A stretch of DNA of 64,000 nucleotides from Arthrobacter hankyongi (lineage in GTDB: Bacteria; Actinomycetota; Actinomycetes; Actinomycetales; Micrococcaceae): positions 34,779 through 98,778 of the forward strand of contig NZ_JAKLTQ010000017.1 of the NCBI RefSeq assembly GCF_022012395.1, written 5' to 3'. Shown one piece after another: positions 56,214 through 64,000 of this stretch. The position numbers and the translations under genes were made by a program. Every line of letters begins with the position of its first letter. Positions within the stretch are counted from its first letter, which is position 1. The notes under the pieces are model-generated. The model ran no database searches. It was not told the DNA's origin and saw nothing but the letters and a program-made list of their open reading frames with translations.

Positions 56214-59200
56214 ATGAGCCTGAACCGCCAGCTGATCGTCACCGGCTTCAGCGACCTGGAGAAGGCCGGACGCTTCCTGGCCGCACGTGAACTGGAGGGG
56301 ATCGACCCGCAGCTGCTGCTGGACGGCTTCGCACTCTCGGCCGATCCGGACCTCGCCCTGCTGTCGCTGGTCCGGCTGTTGGCGCGCTCGCCGCAGCTGG
56401 CGGACCTGATCAACGGTGGCGAGCGCCGCAGCGAAGCGCTCTTCCGGCTGCTCGGCGCCTCCGAAGCGCTGGCCGACTTCCTGCTGCGCCGGCCCGAACA
56501 GCTGGACGTGCTGGAGGTGAAGGTCAGCCCGGAACCGCAAGGTGTGCCGGCGAGCAAGCTGCGCGGCAGCCTGCTCGCCGCCGTCGGTGCCGATCCGGAA
56601 GCGGCCCAGCCCATTGCCGCAGTCACCGGGATAGCGGCCTGCACCGCGCTGCGGGCCACCTACCGGCGGCACCTGACGGAGCTGGCCATCCGGGACCTGG
56701 GCGCTGCCTCACCGGAGGATTTTATGCCTACCGTGGGGCGGGAGCTGGCGGACCTGGCGTCGGCGGCGCTGGAGGCTGGGCTGGCGGTGTCCCGGGCCGA
56801 GCTGGCCGCGCGGTACCCGGCCGAGGAACTGTCCGCAGTGCGCCTGGCCGTGATCGGCATGGGCAAGTGCGGCGCCGCGGAACTGAACTATATCTCGGAC
56901 GTGGACGTGGTCTACGTCTTCGCGGCGGACGGTCTGGACGAGGCCCGCGGTGCCGTCATCGCCGCGGCCCTGGCGGCCGGCATGACCCGCGCGATCAGCG
57001 CCCCGGGCCCGGAACCGGGACTTTGGGAAGTGGACGCCAACCTGCGTCCGGAGGGCAAGGACGGGCCGCTGGTACGCACCCTTGACTCGCACCTGACCTA
57101 TTACCGGCGGTGGGCGCACAGCTGGGAATTCCAGGCGCTGCTCAAAGCCCGGGCCATTGCCGGCGATATGGAGCTCGGCCGGCAGTACGAGGCCGCGGTG
57201 GCGCCGCTGATCTGGTCCTCGTCGGAGCGCGAAGGCTTTGTCGAATCCGTCCAGGCCATGCGCGGCCGGGTGACCGAGAACATTCCGCTCAACGAGCGCG
57301 GCCGCCAGATCAAGCTCGGCCGCGGCGGCCTGCGGGACGTGGAATTCACCGTCCAGCTGCTCCAGCTGGTGCATGCCAAGGTGGACGAGACCCTGCGGCT
57401 GCGGGACACGACGTCGGCCATTGCCGCCCTCAGCGCGGCCGGCTACATCGGCCGGGCGGATGCCCGGGAACTGGATGCGGCCTACCGCTACCTGCGGGTT
57501 CTGGAGCACCGGATCCAGCTGGTCCGGCTCCGCCGTACGCACCTGATGCCGGAGTCCCCGGATGCCCAGCGTGCCCTGGCCAAGGCGTCGCTGGGGTCGT
57601 TGAGCACCCAGCGGCCTGCTCCGGAGGCCCTGCTGGAGACCTGGCACCAGACCAAGCGGCGCGTCCGGGCCCTGCACGAGAACATCTTCTACCGGCCCCT
57701 GTTGTCCACCACCGCCGGCCTGAGCGCGGACGAGGTGCGGCTGACCCCCGAGGCTGCCCAGGCCCGGCTCGCGGCCCTGGGCTACCTGGACCCGCGCGGC
57801 GCGATGCGCCATATCGAGGCCCTGACCGCCGGGATCAGCCGGCGCGCGCAGCTGCAGCGGCAGCTGCTGCCGGTGCTGCTGGAATGGATTGCCGACGGCG
57901 TGGATCCGGACGCCGGGCTGCTCGGCTTCCGCCGGCTCAGCGAGGCGCTGGGGGACTCACACTGGTACCTGGGCATGCTGCGGGACTCCAGCTCGGCCGC
58001 GGAGCGGCTCTGCCACGTGCTCTCCAGCAGCCGGTTCATCACCGACCTTCTAGAGGTCTCGCCCGAATCAGCGGCCTGGCTGGGCAATGACCGGGAGCTG
58101 GTGCCGATGGACTTCGGCACGCTGTGGCAGGAAATCCAGTACAAGATGTCCCGGCATCCGGAGCCCAAAGAAGCCATGCGCCTGATCCGGCTGATCCGCC
58201 GGCGCGAGATGCTGCGGGTGGCGGTCGCCGATTCTTCCGGGCTGCTGGACCAGACCCAGGTGGGCGTGGCGCTGTCCGACGCGGACCGTGCCACCATCCT
58301 GGGCGCCCTGCATGTGGCCGAGATGGAGGTAGCCGGACAGGAGGGTGCGCTCACCCGGATGCTGGTGGTGGCCATGGGCCGCCAGGGCGGACGCGAAATC
58401 GGCTACGGGTCCGACGCCGACGTGATGTACATCCACCGTCCGCTGCCCGGGGCCGACCCCGACGCGGCCCAGCAGCAGGCCCTGCGCATCGTTGGGCAGC
58501 TGTCGGCGCTGCTCCAGCAGCCGTGCAGCCCGCCGGTGCTGGCCGAACGGCCGCTGGAGATCGATGCTGCGCTGCGTCCGGAAGGAAAGAACGGGCCGAT
58601 GGTGCGCACGCTGGACTCCTATCGGGAGTACTACCAGCGCTGGTCGCTGATCTGGGAGGCGCAGGCGCTGCTGCGCGCCCGGCCCATCGCCGGCGACGAC
58701 GAACTGGCAGCCGACTTCCTGGCACTGGTGGATCCGATCCGCTATCCGGAGCGGATCGGTGCGGAGGATGTGCGTGAGATCCGCCGGATCAAGGCCCGGG
58801 TGGAATCCGAGCGCCTGCCCCGCGGCGCCGATCCGGCCCGGCACCTCAAGCTCGGCCGCGGCGCCCTCAGCGACGTGGAATGGCTGGTCCAGCTCCTGCA
58901 ACTGCAGCATGCGGGCCGGCTGCCCGGGTTGCGCACCACCAATACGCTCGAGGCACTGGCCGCCGTCGAAGCCGCGGGTCTGCTGCCGGTGGATGATGTG
59001 CAGACGTTGCGGGAGAGCTGGTGCCTGGCCACCAGGATCCGCTCCGGGAACGTGGTCTCCAGCGGCAAGAGCTCGGACCTGTTGCCGTCCTCGCGCCGGG
59101 ACCTTGAGGCCGTGGCGCGCTGGTGCGGGTATCCGCCCGGCCAAGCGGCCACCCTTGAGGAGGACTACCTGCGCGTGACCCGCCACGCGCGTGCCATCTT

Positions 59201-59231
59201 CACCCGGCACTTCTACGGCCAGAACGCCTGA
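56214..59231 (+). CDS. glnE: Glutamine synthetase adenylyltransferase/deadenylylase GlnE
   Basis: A 1005-residue two-domain enzyme that adds AMP to a tyrosine of glutamine synthetase and removes it again. The N-terminal nucleotidyltransferase (GMGKCGAAELNYISDVDVVY near residue 216) is the deadenylylase. The C-terminal one (AMGRQGGREIGYGSDADVMY near 720) is the adenylylase. Each is followed by a helical domain with RGGLRDVEFTVQLLQL and RGALSDVEWLVQLLQL. Both active sites keep their acidic residues. Its natural target is GlnA1, two genes downstream. Confidence 0.95.
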   Translation: MSLNRQLIVTGFSDLEKAGRFLAARELEGIDPQLLLDGFALSADPDLALLSLVRLLARSPQLADLINGGERRSEALFRLLGASEALADFLLRRPEQLDVLEVKVSPEPQGVPASKLRGSLLAAVGADPEAAQPIAAVTGIAACTALRATYRRHLTELAIRDLGAASPEDFMPTVGRELADLASAALEAGLAVSRAELAARYPAEELSAVRLAVIGMGKCGAAELNYISDVDVVYVFAADGLDEARGAVIAAALAAGMTRAISAPGPEPGLWEVDANLRPEGKDGPLVRTLDSHLTYYRRWAHSWEFQALLKARAIAGDMELGRQYEAAVAPLIWSSSEREGFVESVQAMRGRVTENIPLNERGRQIKLGRGGLRDVEFTVQLLQLVHAKVDETLRLRDTTSAIAALSAAGYIGRADARELDAAYRYLRVLEHRIQLVRLRRTHLMPESPDAQRALAKASLGSLSTQRPAPEALLETWHQTKRRVRALHENIFYRPLLSTTAGLSADEVRLTPEAAQARLAALGYLDPRGAMRHIEALTAGISRRAQLQRQLLPVLLEWIADGVDPDAGLLGFRRLSEALGDSHWYLGMLRDSSSAAERLCHVLSSSRFITDLLEVSPESAAWLGNDRELVPMDFGTLWQEIQYKMSRHPEPKEAMRLIRLIRRREMLRVAVADSSGLLDQTQVGVALSDADRATILGALHVAEMEVAGQEGALTRMLVVAMGRQGGREIGYGSDADVMYIHRPLPGADPDAAQQQALRIVGQLSALLQQPCSPPVLAERPLEIDAALRPEGKNGPMVRTLDSYREYYQRWSLIWEAQALLRARPIAGDDELAADFLALVDPIRYPERIGAEDVREIRRIKARVESERLPRGADPARHLKLGRGALSDVEWLVQLLQLQHAGRLPGLRTTNTLEALAAVEAAGLLPVDDVQTLRESWCLATRIRSGNVVSSGKSSDLLPSSRRDLEAVARWCGYPPGQAATLEEDYLRVTRHARAIFTRHFYGQNA

Positions 59232-59369
59232 TTCCCGGCCGGGGCATTGCGGACCTGGCTCCATCGGTCCGGCTTGAAACACGCCACGGACTTCCCGGCC
59301 AAGGTATTGTGACGTGCGGAAGGCTGTGCTCCGGCGCAGACCGGCAGCGGAACCGGATTGGGAGGCGCT

Positions 59370-59690
59370 ATGACGGACATTGACTTGGTGGCCCGGGAGC
59401 ATCTGGGGGTGGCGCTGGAATCGCCGCACGGCCGCAGCGCCGTGATGGTGGCGCAGGATGGCCCGCTGCGCCAGACCATCATCGCGCTGAAGGCCGGCAC
59501 AGCACTGGGGGAGCACAACGCGCCGCTGGCCGGCACCATCTACGTGCTGGAGGGAGCCATTTCGGTGGTGACAGCCTCGGGCCGGACATCGGTGAACGAG
59601 AACCAACTCACCCTGGTCCCGCGGGAGCGGCACTCGGTCGAGGCCGGCGAAGATTCCGTCCTGCTCCTCACCGTCGTTACTGAGACCTGA
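59370..59690 (+). CDS. Small cupin-domain protein
   Basis: A 106-residue single-domain cupin-like protein. The beta-barrel segments AGTALGEHNAPLAGTIYVLEGAISV and LTLVPRERHSVEAGEDSVLLL (written in part) resemble AraC-type or quercetinase-type small cupins, with one possible metal histidine each in GEHNAP and RHSVEAG. ATG 59370 has GGAGG upstream. The 138 bases before it contain two similar CCCGGCC...ATTG stretches but no clear promoter. It breaks the usual glnE-glnA1 adjacency. Substrate unknown. Confidence 0.75.
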   Translation: MTDIDLVAREHLGVALESPHGRSAVMVAQDGPLRQTIIALKAGTALGEHNAPLAGTIYVLEGAISVVTASGRTSVNENQLTLVPRERHSVEAGEDSVLLLTVVTET

Positions 59691-59726
59691 CCTGCGCCCG
59701 CAGTAGCGCCGTCCGCCGCCGGGGCG

Positions 59727-59732
59727 TAGCGT
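59727..59732 (+). promoter_or_regulatory. Candidate -10 of the phosphoesterase gene
   Basis: TAGCGT at 59727-59732 predicts a start near 59739 and a leader of about 36 nt holding the GGAG ribosome site. No -35 is evident. Confidence 0.3.
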
Positions 59733-59774
59733 GGCCGTTACCGATCATGCTGTCACCGGGGTGGAGGCGGAGAG

Positions 59775-60752
59775 ATGGGACGCCGCGGATTGAGCATCCT
59801 GGCAGCCTGCGCGGCGCTGGCCGTGGGACTGTCTCCGGCTGCCGGCGCGCCGGCTGCCCCGTTCAGTTTCGCCGTGATCGGCGACATGCCCTACGGCCAT
59901 CCGCAGCTGAGGGTGTTCCTCGAGCGCATCAGCCAAATCAATGCCGACCCGCAGGTGCAGCTGGCATCGCACCTGGGCGACATCAGCGTTCCGCTCAACT
60001 GCTCCGGGTCCTACTATGCCCGGATCAAATCCGGGTTCGACCAGTTCGCCGATCCTCTGGTCTATACGCCGGGGGACAATGAATGGGCCGACTGCCACCA
60101 GGCCCGGGTGGGTGCCGGAAACCCGCTGGACCGGCTGGCCGCCGTGCGCAGCGTCTTCTTTCCCCGGCCCGGCCGGACCCTGGGACGGAATCCCGCCGAG
60201 GTCACGCCCCAGCCCGGTTATCCGGAGAATGTGTTCTTCAGCCGTGCGGGCATCACCTTCGGGGCCGTGCATATGGTCGGCTCCAGCAACGATCTCAGGC
60301 CGTGGGTCGGCTTGGGGCAGCGGGCACCGACTGCCGCGCAGCGCGCGGAAGTGGCCGCTCGGACCACGGCCGGTATCGCCCTGGTCCGCAGCGTCTTTGC
60401 GCAGGCCAAAAACAGCAATTCGCGGGCCGTTGTGCTGCTGACCCAGGCAGACATGTTCAGTGGCAAGGGCGCGGCCTACCGGGCAGGCTACCAGCCGCTG
60501 GTGCGCGCCCTTGCCGCGGAGAGCGTGTCCTTCGGGCGGCCCGTCTACCTCTTCAACGGGGACTCGCACACCTTCCGCAGCGACAATCCGCTGGTCCTGC
60601 CCAAGTGGCTGGCCTTCTATGGGATCACCAAGGCCGTGCCGAACCTGTCCAGGGTCACGGTCCAGGGCGGGTCCTCGGTCAACGAGTGGCTCAGGGTCAC
60701 GGTGGTCGACGAGGCCTCCGTCCTGCGGGTCGAACGCATCGCCTTCAGATGA
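59775..60752 (+). CDS. Secreted calcineurin-like metallophosphoesterase
   Basis: A 325-residue exported protein. The N-terminal signal peptide (about 1-27, MGRRGLSILAACAALAVGLS, then PAAGAPAA) is followed by metallophosphoesterase motifs: FAVIGDMPYG (Asp), SHLGDISV (Asp), TPGDNEWADCH (Asn) and NGDSHTF (His). Other histidines of the fold are less clear. It could release phosphate from extracellular substrates. ATG has GGAG upstream. The convergent glnA1 gene is separated by a strong hairpin. Confidence 0.75.
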   Translation: MGRRGLSILAACAALAVGLSPAAGAPAAPFSFAVIGDMPYGHPQLRVFLERISQINADPQVQLASHLGDISVPLNCSGSYYARIKSGFDQFADPLVYTPGDNEWADCHQARVGAGNPLDRLAAVRSVFFPRPGRTLGRNPAEVTPQPGYPENVFFSRAGITFGAVHMVGSSNDLRPWVGLGQRAPTAAQRAEVAARTTAGIALVRSVFAQAKNSNSRAVVLLTQADMFSGKGAAYRAGYQPLVRALAAESVSFGRPVYLFNGDSHTFRSDNPLVLPKWLAFYGITKAVPNLSRVTVQGGSSVNEWLRVTVVDEASVLRVERIAFR

Positions 60753-60793
60753 CGGCCCCTGCCCGCCGCAGCTGCCACCGGACAAAGAAAGGG

Positions 60794-60835
60794 CCGCTTT
60801 GGCGGCCAGGGCAGGTGCCCTGGCCGCCAAAGCGG
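60794..60835. terminator. Strong bidirectional terminator, glnA1 side
   Basis: A 19-bp perfect stem (60794-60812 with 60817-60835) closes a 4-base AGGT loop. On the minus strand it is followed by CCCTTTCTTTG, a U-rich tract, so it terminates glnA1; it also faces the convergent phosphoesterase gene. Confidence 0.88.
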
Positions 60836-60878
60836 ACCCGTTGCGGCGGCCTAAGGCCGCTGCTTCCCGGCGTTGACC

Positions 60879-62303
60879 CTAGATGCCGTAGTAGAGCTCG
60901 AACTCGTAGGGGTTCGGGCGCAGCGACAGCGGGGCAATCTCGTATTCGCGCTTATAGGCGATCCAGGTGTCGATCAGGTCCTGGGTGAAGACGCCGCCGG
61001 CCTGCAGGAACTCGTTGTCCGCCTCCAGCGCGGCCAGGGCCTCCTCCAGGGAACCCGGGGCCTTCTGGATGTCCTTGGCCTCTTCGGCGGGCAGCTCGTA
61101 GAGGTCCTTGTCGATCGGGTCGGCTGGCTCGATCCGGTTCCGGATGCCGTCCAGGCCGGCCATCAGCTGGGCGGCGAAGGCCAGGTACGGGTTGGAGGAA
61201 GCGTCCGGAGCACGGAACTCGATGCGCTTGGCCTTCGGGTTGGAGCCGGTGATCGGGATGCGGATGCCGGCCGAACGGTTGCCCTGCGAGTAGACCATGT
61301 TCACCGGGGCCTCGAAGCCCTTGACCAGGCGGCGGTAGGAGTTGACCGTCGGGTTGGTGAAGGCCAGGACGGCAGAGGCGTGCTTGAGCAGGCCGCCGAT
61401 GTACCAGCGGGCGGTGTCGGACAGGCCGGCGTAGCCCTTCTCGTCGTAGAACAGCGGCTGGCCGCCCTGCCACAGGGACTGGTGGCAGTGCATGCCCGAC
61501 CCGTTGTCGCCGAAGACCGGCTTGGGCATGAAGGTCGCGGACTTGCCCCAGGCATCGGCCACGTTCTTGACGATGTACTTGAACTTCAGCAGGTCGTCGG
61601 CGGCGTGCACCAGGGTGTCGAACTTGTAGTTGATCTCGGCCTGGCCGGGTGCGCCGACCTCGTGGTGGGAACGCTCGACTTCGAGGCCGACGGCGTCCAG
61701 TTCCACGCAGATCGCGTCGCGCAGGTCGGCCTGCTTGTCGGTCGGGGCCACCGGGAAGTAACCGCCCTTAACCGGGGTCTTGTAGCCCTGGTTGCCGCCT
61801 TCGTCCTTGCGCCCGGAGTTCCAGTGCGCCTCGATGGAGTCCACCGCGTAGAAGGAGTGCTGCGGGCTGGACTCGTAGCGGACGTCGTCGAAGATGAAGA
61901 ACTCTGCCTCAGGAGCGAAGAAGGCGGTGTCGGCGATGCCGGTGGAGGCCAGATAGGCCTCCGCACGCTCGGCCACGCCGCGCGGGTCGCGGTGGTAGGG
62001 GTCGCCGGTGCGCGGGTTCACGATGGAGAAGTTCAGCGCCAGCGTCTTCTCGACGCGGAAGGGGTCGATGAATGCGGTCGTGACGTCCGGGATCAGCTGC
62101 ATGTCGGATTCGGCGATGCCCTGGAAGCCGCGGATCGAGGAGCCGTCGAACAGTTGGCCGTTCACGAAGAAGTCGGCGTCGACCGTCTTGGCCGGCACAT
62201 TGAAGTGCTGCTGCACGCCGGGCAGATCGGTGAACCGGATATCGACGAACTTAACGTCTTCGTCGGCGATGTACTTGAGGACTTCGTCCGCATTCTTGAA
62301 CAT
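60879..62303 (-). CDS. glnA: Glutamine synthetase, type I (GlnA1)
   Basis: A 474-residue dodecameric enzyme that makes glutamine from glutamate, ammonia and ATP, the main ammonium-assimilation step. [68 protein letters not shown] and [18 protein letters not shown] are intact. The adenylylation tyrosine is Y402 in KDLYELP, the target of GlnE. ATG 62303 has AAGGAG nine bases upstream. Upstream are a four-half-site GlnR box and an isolated -10, so nitrogen control is likely. Confidence 0.97.
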   Translation of the reverse strand: MFKNADEVLKYIADEDVKFVDIRFTDLPGVQQHFNVPAKTVDADFFVNGQLFDGSSIRGFQGIAESDMQLIPDVTTAFIDPFRVEKTLALNFSIVNPRTGDPYHRDPRGVAERAEAYLASTGIADTAFFAPEAEFFIFDDVRYESSPQHSFYAVDSIEAHWNSGRKDEGGNQGYKTPVKGGYFPVAPTDKQADLRDAICVELDAVGLEVERSHHEVGAPGQAEINYKFDTLVHAADDLLKFKYIVKNVADAWGKSATFMPKPVFGDNGSGMHCHQSLWQGGQPLFYDEKGYAGLSDTARWYIGGLLKHASAVLAFTNPTVNSYRRLVKGFEAPVNMVYSQGNRSAGIRIPITGSNPKAKRIEFRAPDASSNPYLAFAAQLMAGLDGIRNRIEPADPIDKDLYELPAEEAKDIQKAPGSLEEALAALEADNEFLQAGGVFTQDLIDTWIAYKREYEIAPLSLRPNPYEFELYYGI

Positions 62304-62372
62304 CGAGTCATGCTCCTTACGCATTCAGGGGAATCCTGCCGGCCGCTATACAGGGCGGCAGCAACGGTGTCT

Positions 62373-62378
62373 AGGCTA
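62373..62378 (-). promoter_or_regulatory. Candidate -10 of glnA1
   Basis: On the minus strand TAGCCT (62378-62373) predicts a start near 62366 and a leader of about 62 nt. No -35 is present at 17 bases, consistent with an activator-dependent promoter. Confidence 0.45.
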
Positions 62379-62388
62379 GGTGGGCGGA

Positions 62389-62426
62389 ATTTCCCGCGGG
62401 TGTCACTGTTGTTTCCGGCATGTTAC
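62389..62426 (-). promoter_or_regulatory. GlnR-type operator upstream of glnA1
   Basis: On the minus strand the order is GTAAC (62426-62422), six bases, GAAAC (62415-62411), six bases, GACAC (62404-62400), six bases, GAAAT (62393-62389). This matches the tandem actinobacterial GlnR pattern GTNAC-n6-GAAAC-n6-GTNAC-n6-GAAAC, with all four half-sites in perfect 11-base phase. The box ends about 23 bases upstream of the predicted start. Confidence 0.82.
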
Positions 62427-62510
62427 AGAACGCCTCCAGCCTAGCGCTCCGCGGCATCTGACACGCGCGGGCGCGGGGGAGGGCATGCGGTGGATTGTGC
62501 GGGGCGCCGG

Positions 62511-62516
62511 TAATCT
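62511..62516 (+). promoter_or_regulatory. -10 element of the RDD gene, leaderless
   Basis: TAATCT ends exactly 7 bases before GTG 62523. Confidence 0.6.
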
Positions 62517-62522
62517 TGAGGG

Positions 62523-62966
62523 GTGGTTGACAGAAGAGATTTAGGATCCTGGCTCGAGGGGCCGCCCGTACAGCCCGGACAGTGGCCAGGCCGCAGGTTG
62601 GGGCTGCCGCAGGGCGGGTCGGGCTCCATTGCCCGGCCGGGCCGGCGCGTTGCGGCGCTGTGTATCGACTGGGGGATGAGCTACCTGATCGCCTTGTTGC
62701 TGGCGGGTGGCAATCAAGGCAATGAGTTCCTGATCCTGGCGGTATTCGCCGCCGAGCAGATCATGCTGGTCGGCACCTTGGGCTACAGTTTCGGACACCG
62801 GCTATTGGGGATCCATGTGCGCAAGCTCGACGGCGGAGCCCCGGGACCGCTGGCCGCGATCGTCAGGACCCTGCTGCTGTGCCTGGTTGTGCCGGCCCTG
62901 GTCTTCGATCCTGATCAGCGCGGCCTGCATGACCGGGCCATGGGCACCGTTCTGGTACGTAACTAG
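62523..62966 (+). CDS. RDD-family membrane protein
   Basis: A 147-residue membrane protein with the RDD signature RPGRRVAALCIDWGMSYLIA, the GHRLLGIHVRKLDGGAPG loop and the C-terminal DQRGLHDRAMGTVLV. There are three hydrophobic segments (about 45-62, 68-85, 108-125). RDD proteins are of uncertain function, sometimes ion or solute carriers. The equivalent gene lies beside glnA1 in M. tuberculosis (Rv2219A). It is divergent from glnA1 and convergent to the DUF4191 gene, with a 22-bp hairpin between. Confidence 0.85.
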   Translation: MVDRRDLGSWLEGPPVQPGQWPGRRLGLPQGGSGSIARPGRRVAALCIDWGMSYLIALLLAGGNQGNEFLILAVFAAEQIMLVGTLGYSFGHRLLGIHVRKLDGGAPGPLAAIVRTLLLCLVVPALVFDPDQRGLHDRAMGTVLVRN

Positions 62967-62988
62967 ACACCGGCCCCGGACAAATACT

Positions 62989-63035
62989 CAGAGGGAAGGG
63001 GAGGGACCGCCTGGCGGTCCCTCCCCTTCCCTCTG
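62989..63035. terminator. Bidirectional terminator between RDD and DUF4191 genes
   Basis: A 22-bp perfect stem (62989-63010 with 63014-63035) with a CTG loop is one of the strongest hairpins in the window. It lies between two convergent genes. No long U-run. Confidence 0.8.
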
Positions 63036-63082
63036 GCCTGTAGGTGGCCACACTGTGCTCCTGCGGATCCTGCCGGACCGGG

Positions 63083-63853
63083 TCAGCGGCCCCGCATGGC
63101 GCGACGGTCCGGGCGGGCCTTGAACGGATCGACGCCCTTGGGGATCGGCAGCTTGTTGCTGCCCAAGGCCTGCAGACGCTTGTCCACGGCAGCGACTTCC
63201 TGCTTGGTTAGCTCGTTCTTGAGCTTTTGGACGGTCTTGGCGACCTTGCTCAGCTCGACCTGGCCTTCGCCGCGGCCGGTTTCGATCACATGGATCTTGA
63301 CGTTGGGCAGGATGCGGTTCATTTTGCGCCGTTCGGCCTCCACCAGCTGCTTGACACGGTGCGAGGGGCCTTCGGTGACCAGTACCACCCCGGGCCGGCC
63401 GACAGCGCGGAAGACTGCGTCCTGGGTACGCGGGTTGACGGCCACCGGCTGCTCCTGCAGGATCCAGCCGCGGCGCAGCACGCTCAGCGCAGCCCCGGCG
63501 GCGCCGGGCTGGCCCTCGATCTGGGCGAAGGCGGCGCGTTCGGCGCGCCGGGAAAGGATGAAGGTGGCAGCCAGCAGGCCCAGCGGGATGGAGATGATCA
63601 GCAGCGTGACCCAGTTCTGGATCAGCAGGCCGATGACGAGGCAGACAATGACGATGGCCACGAAGGCCAGCAGCATGAGCCAGACCACGTTGGGATCATT
63701 GCGCCGGGTCATTTGGAAGACCTGGACGATCTGCTTCAGGCGTCCGGGTTGCTTGTTTGCCTTCGAGGGTTTGTCCGCTGCGGACTTGCGGGAAAAGAGT
63801 CCGCGCCGGCTGTTCGCAGAAGAGTTCGCAGGGGAATCGGTGCTATTGGCCAT
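63083..63853 (-). CDS. DUF4191 membrane protein
   Basis: A 256-residue protein of the DUF4191 family (Rv2219 type). A Ser/Asn-rich and basic N-terminus (1-52) precedes two membrane helices (about 57-78 and 82-102). The cytoplasmic part has AFAQIEGQPGAAGAALSVLRRGW, FRAVGRPGVVLVTEGPSHRVK and a Lys/Glu-rich C-terminus ending IPKGVDPFKARPDRRAMRGR. The family sits between lipA and glnA1 in mycobacteria, as apparently here. ATG 63853 has no ribosome site; TAGAAT at 63868-63863 gives a leader of only about 3 nt. Confidence 0.85.
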   Translation of the reverse strand: MANSTDSPANSSANSRRGLFSRKSAADKPSKANKQPGRLKQIVQVFQMTRRNDPNVVWLMLLAFVAIVIVCLVIGLLIQNWVTLLIISIPLGLLAATFILSRRAERAAFAQIEGQPGAAGAALSVLRRGWILQEQPVAVNPRTQDAVFRAVGRPGVVLVTEGPSHRVKQLVEAERRKMNRILPNVKIHVIETGRGEGQVELSKVAKTVQKLKNELTKQEVAAVDKRLQALGSNKLPIPKGVDPFKARPDRRAMRGR

Positions 63854-63962
63854 AATGGCTCAATTCTACCCCGTATGGCTCGGTGCTTTGAGTCTTTGGG
63901 GGCGTGGGAAATGGGCGGCCCGGGGTGGTGTCCGGGCCGCCCTGTGGCCGGTGCGGGGCGGG

Positions 63963-64000
63963 TCAGCGGGGGAGCAGGCTGGCTGCTTCCTGCCGGGTGC
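63963..64000 (-). CDS. lipA: C-terminal end of a gene, probably lipoyl synthase
   Basis: The minus strand reads in one frame TRQEAASLLPR followed by TGA at the edge of the window. The order lipA - DUF4191 - RDD - glnA1 in mycobacteria, and a similar RQEAS-LL tail that I recall for Arthrobacter LipA, make this the likely end of lipA. The rest lies outside the window, so the identity is inferred from position. Confidence 0.42.
   Translation of the reverse strand, partial: TRQEAASLLPR

Overview
The window is chromosomal DNA from a high-GC actinobacterium, most likely a member of the Micrococcaceae close to Arthrobacter. The evidence is the GC-rich coding bias, mycothiol chemistry (mycothione reductase), an actinobacterial division set (FtsZ-SepF-YggT-DivIVA, no FtsA or MinCD seen), the PknL/Rv2175c and GlnE/GlnA1/GlnA2 neighbourhoods also known from Mycobacterium, and a MurE whose amino-acid-selecting motif is not the diaminopimelate type. 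Nearly all genes are intact housekeeping genes. I saw no prophage, insertion sequence, CRISPR array, tRNA or rRNA.

Layout. 0.2-12 kb: a MerR regulator of the Rv1830 type, a ParA-like ATPase, pyruvate carboxylase, mycothione reductase, an acyl-CoA synthetase, an ATP-type ROK glucokinase, a lipase-like hydrolase and a PlsC acyltransferase. 12-20.5 kb: class II DAHP synthase, the PASTA kinase PknL, a five-LysM lytic transglycosylase, the Rv2175c-type DNA-binding protein, a polyprenyl diphosphate synthase and DNA polymerase IV. 21.5-43 kb: the division and cell-wall (dcw) cluster, mraZ-rsmH-ftsL-ftsI-murE-murF-mraY-murD-ftsW-murG-murC-ftsQ-ftsZ-pgeF-yggS-sepF-yggT-divIVA-lspA-rluD, almost all in one direction with many 4-base overlaps. 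43-54.6 kb: dnaE, a flavin reductase, hisD, nrdR, polyphosphate glucokinase, methionine aminopeptidase, a 54-residue conserved protein, two membrane proteins and panB. 54.8-64 kb: a nitrogen-assimilation block (glnA2, glnE, glnA1) with a cupin and a secreted phosphatase inserted, then RDD and DUF4191 membrane proteins and what is probably the end of lipA.

How the parts work together. The dcw cluster makes the cytoplasmic and lipid-linked peptidoglycan precursors (MurC-F, MraY, MurG), polymerises and crosslinks them at the septum (FtsW/FtsI with FtsQ/FtsL-like) and organises division and polar growth (FtsZ, SepF, DivIVA). PknL with its extracellular PASTA domains, the LysM transglycosylase and the MerR regulator are plausible controls on the same process. 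GlnE adenylylates GlnA1, whose promoter carries a four-half-site GlnR-type operator.

The most informative non-coding signals are: a mra promoter whose -10 lies inside an MraZ-type repeat, with two more copies inverted about 100 bp upstream; a 21-bp near-palindrome in front of ftsZ; the GlnR-type box before glnA1; and a recurrent leaderless-gene signature, TANNNT ending exactly 7 bases before a GTG or ATG, at eight genes with two or three near-exact cases more.
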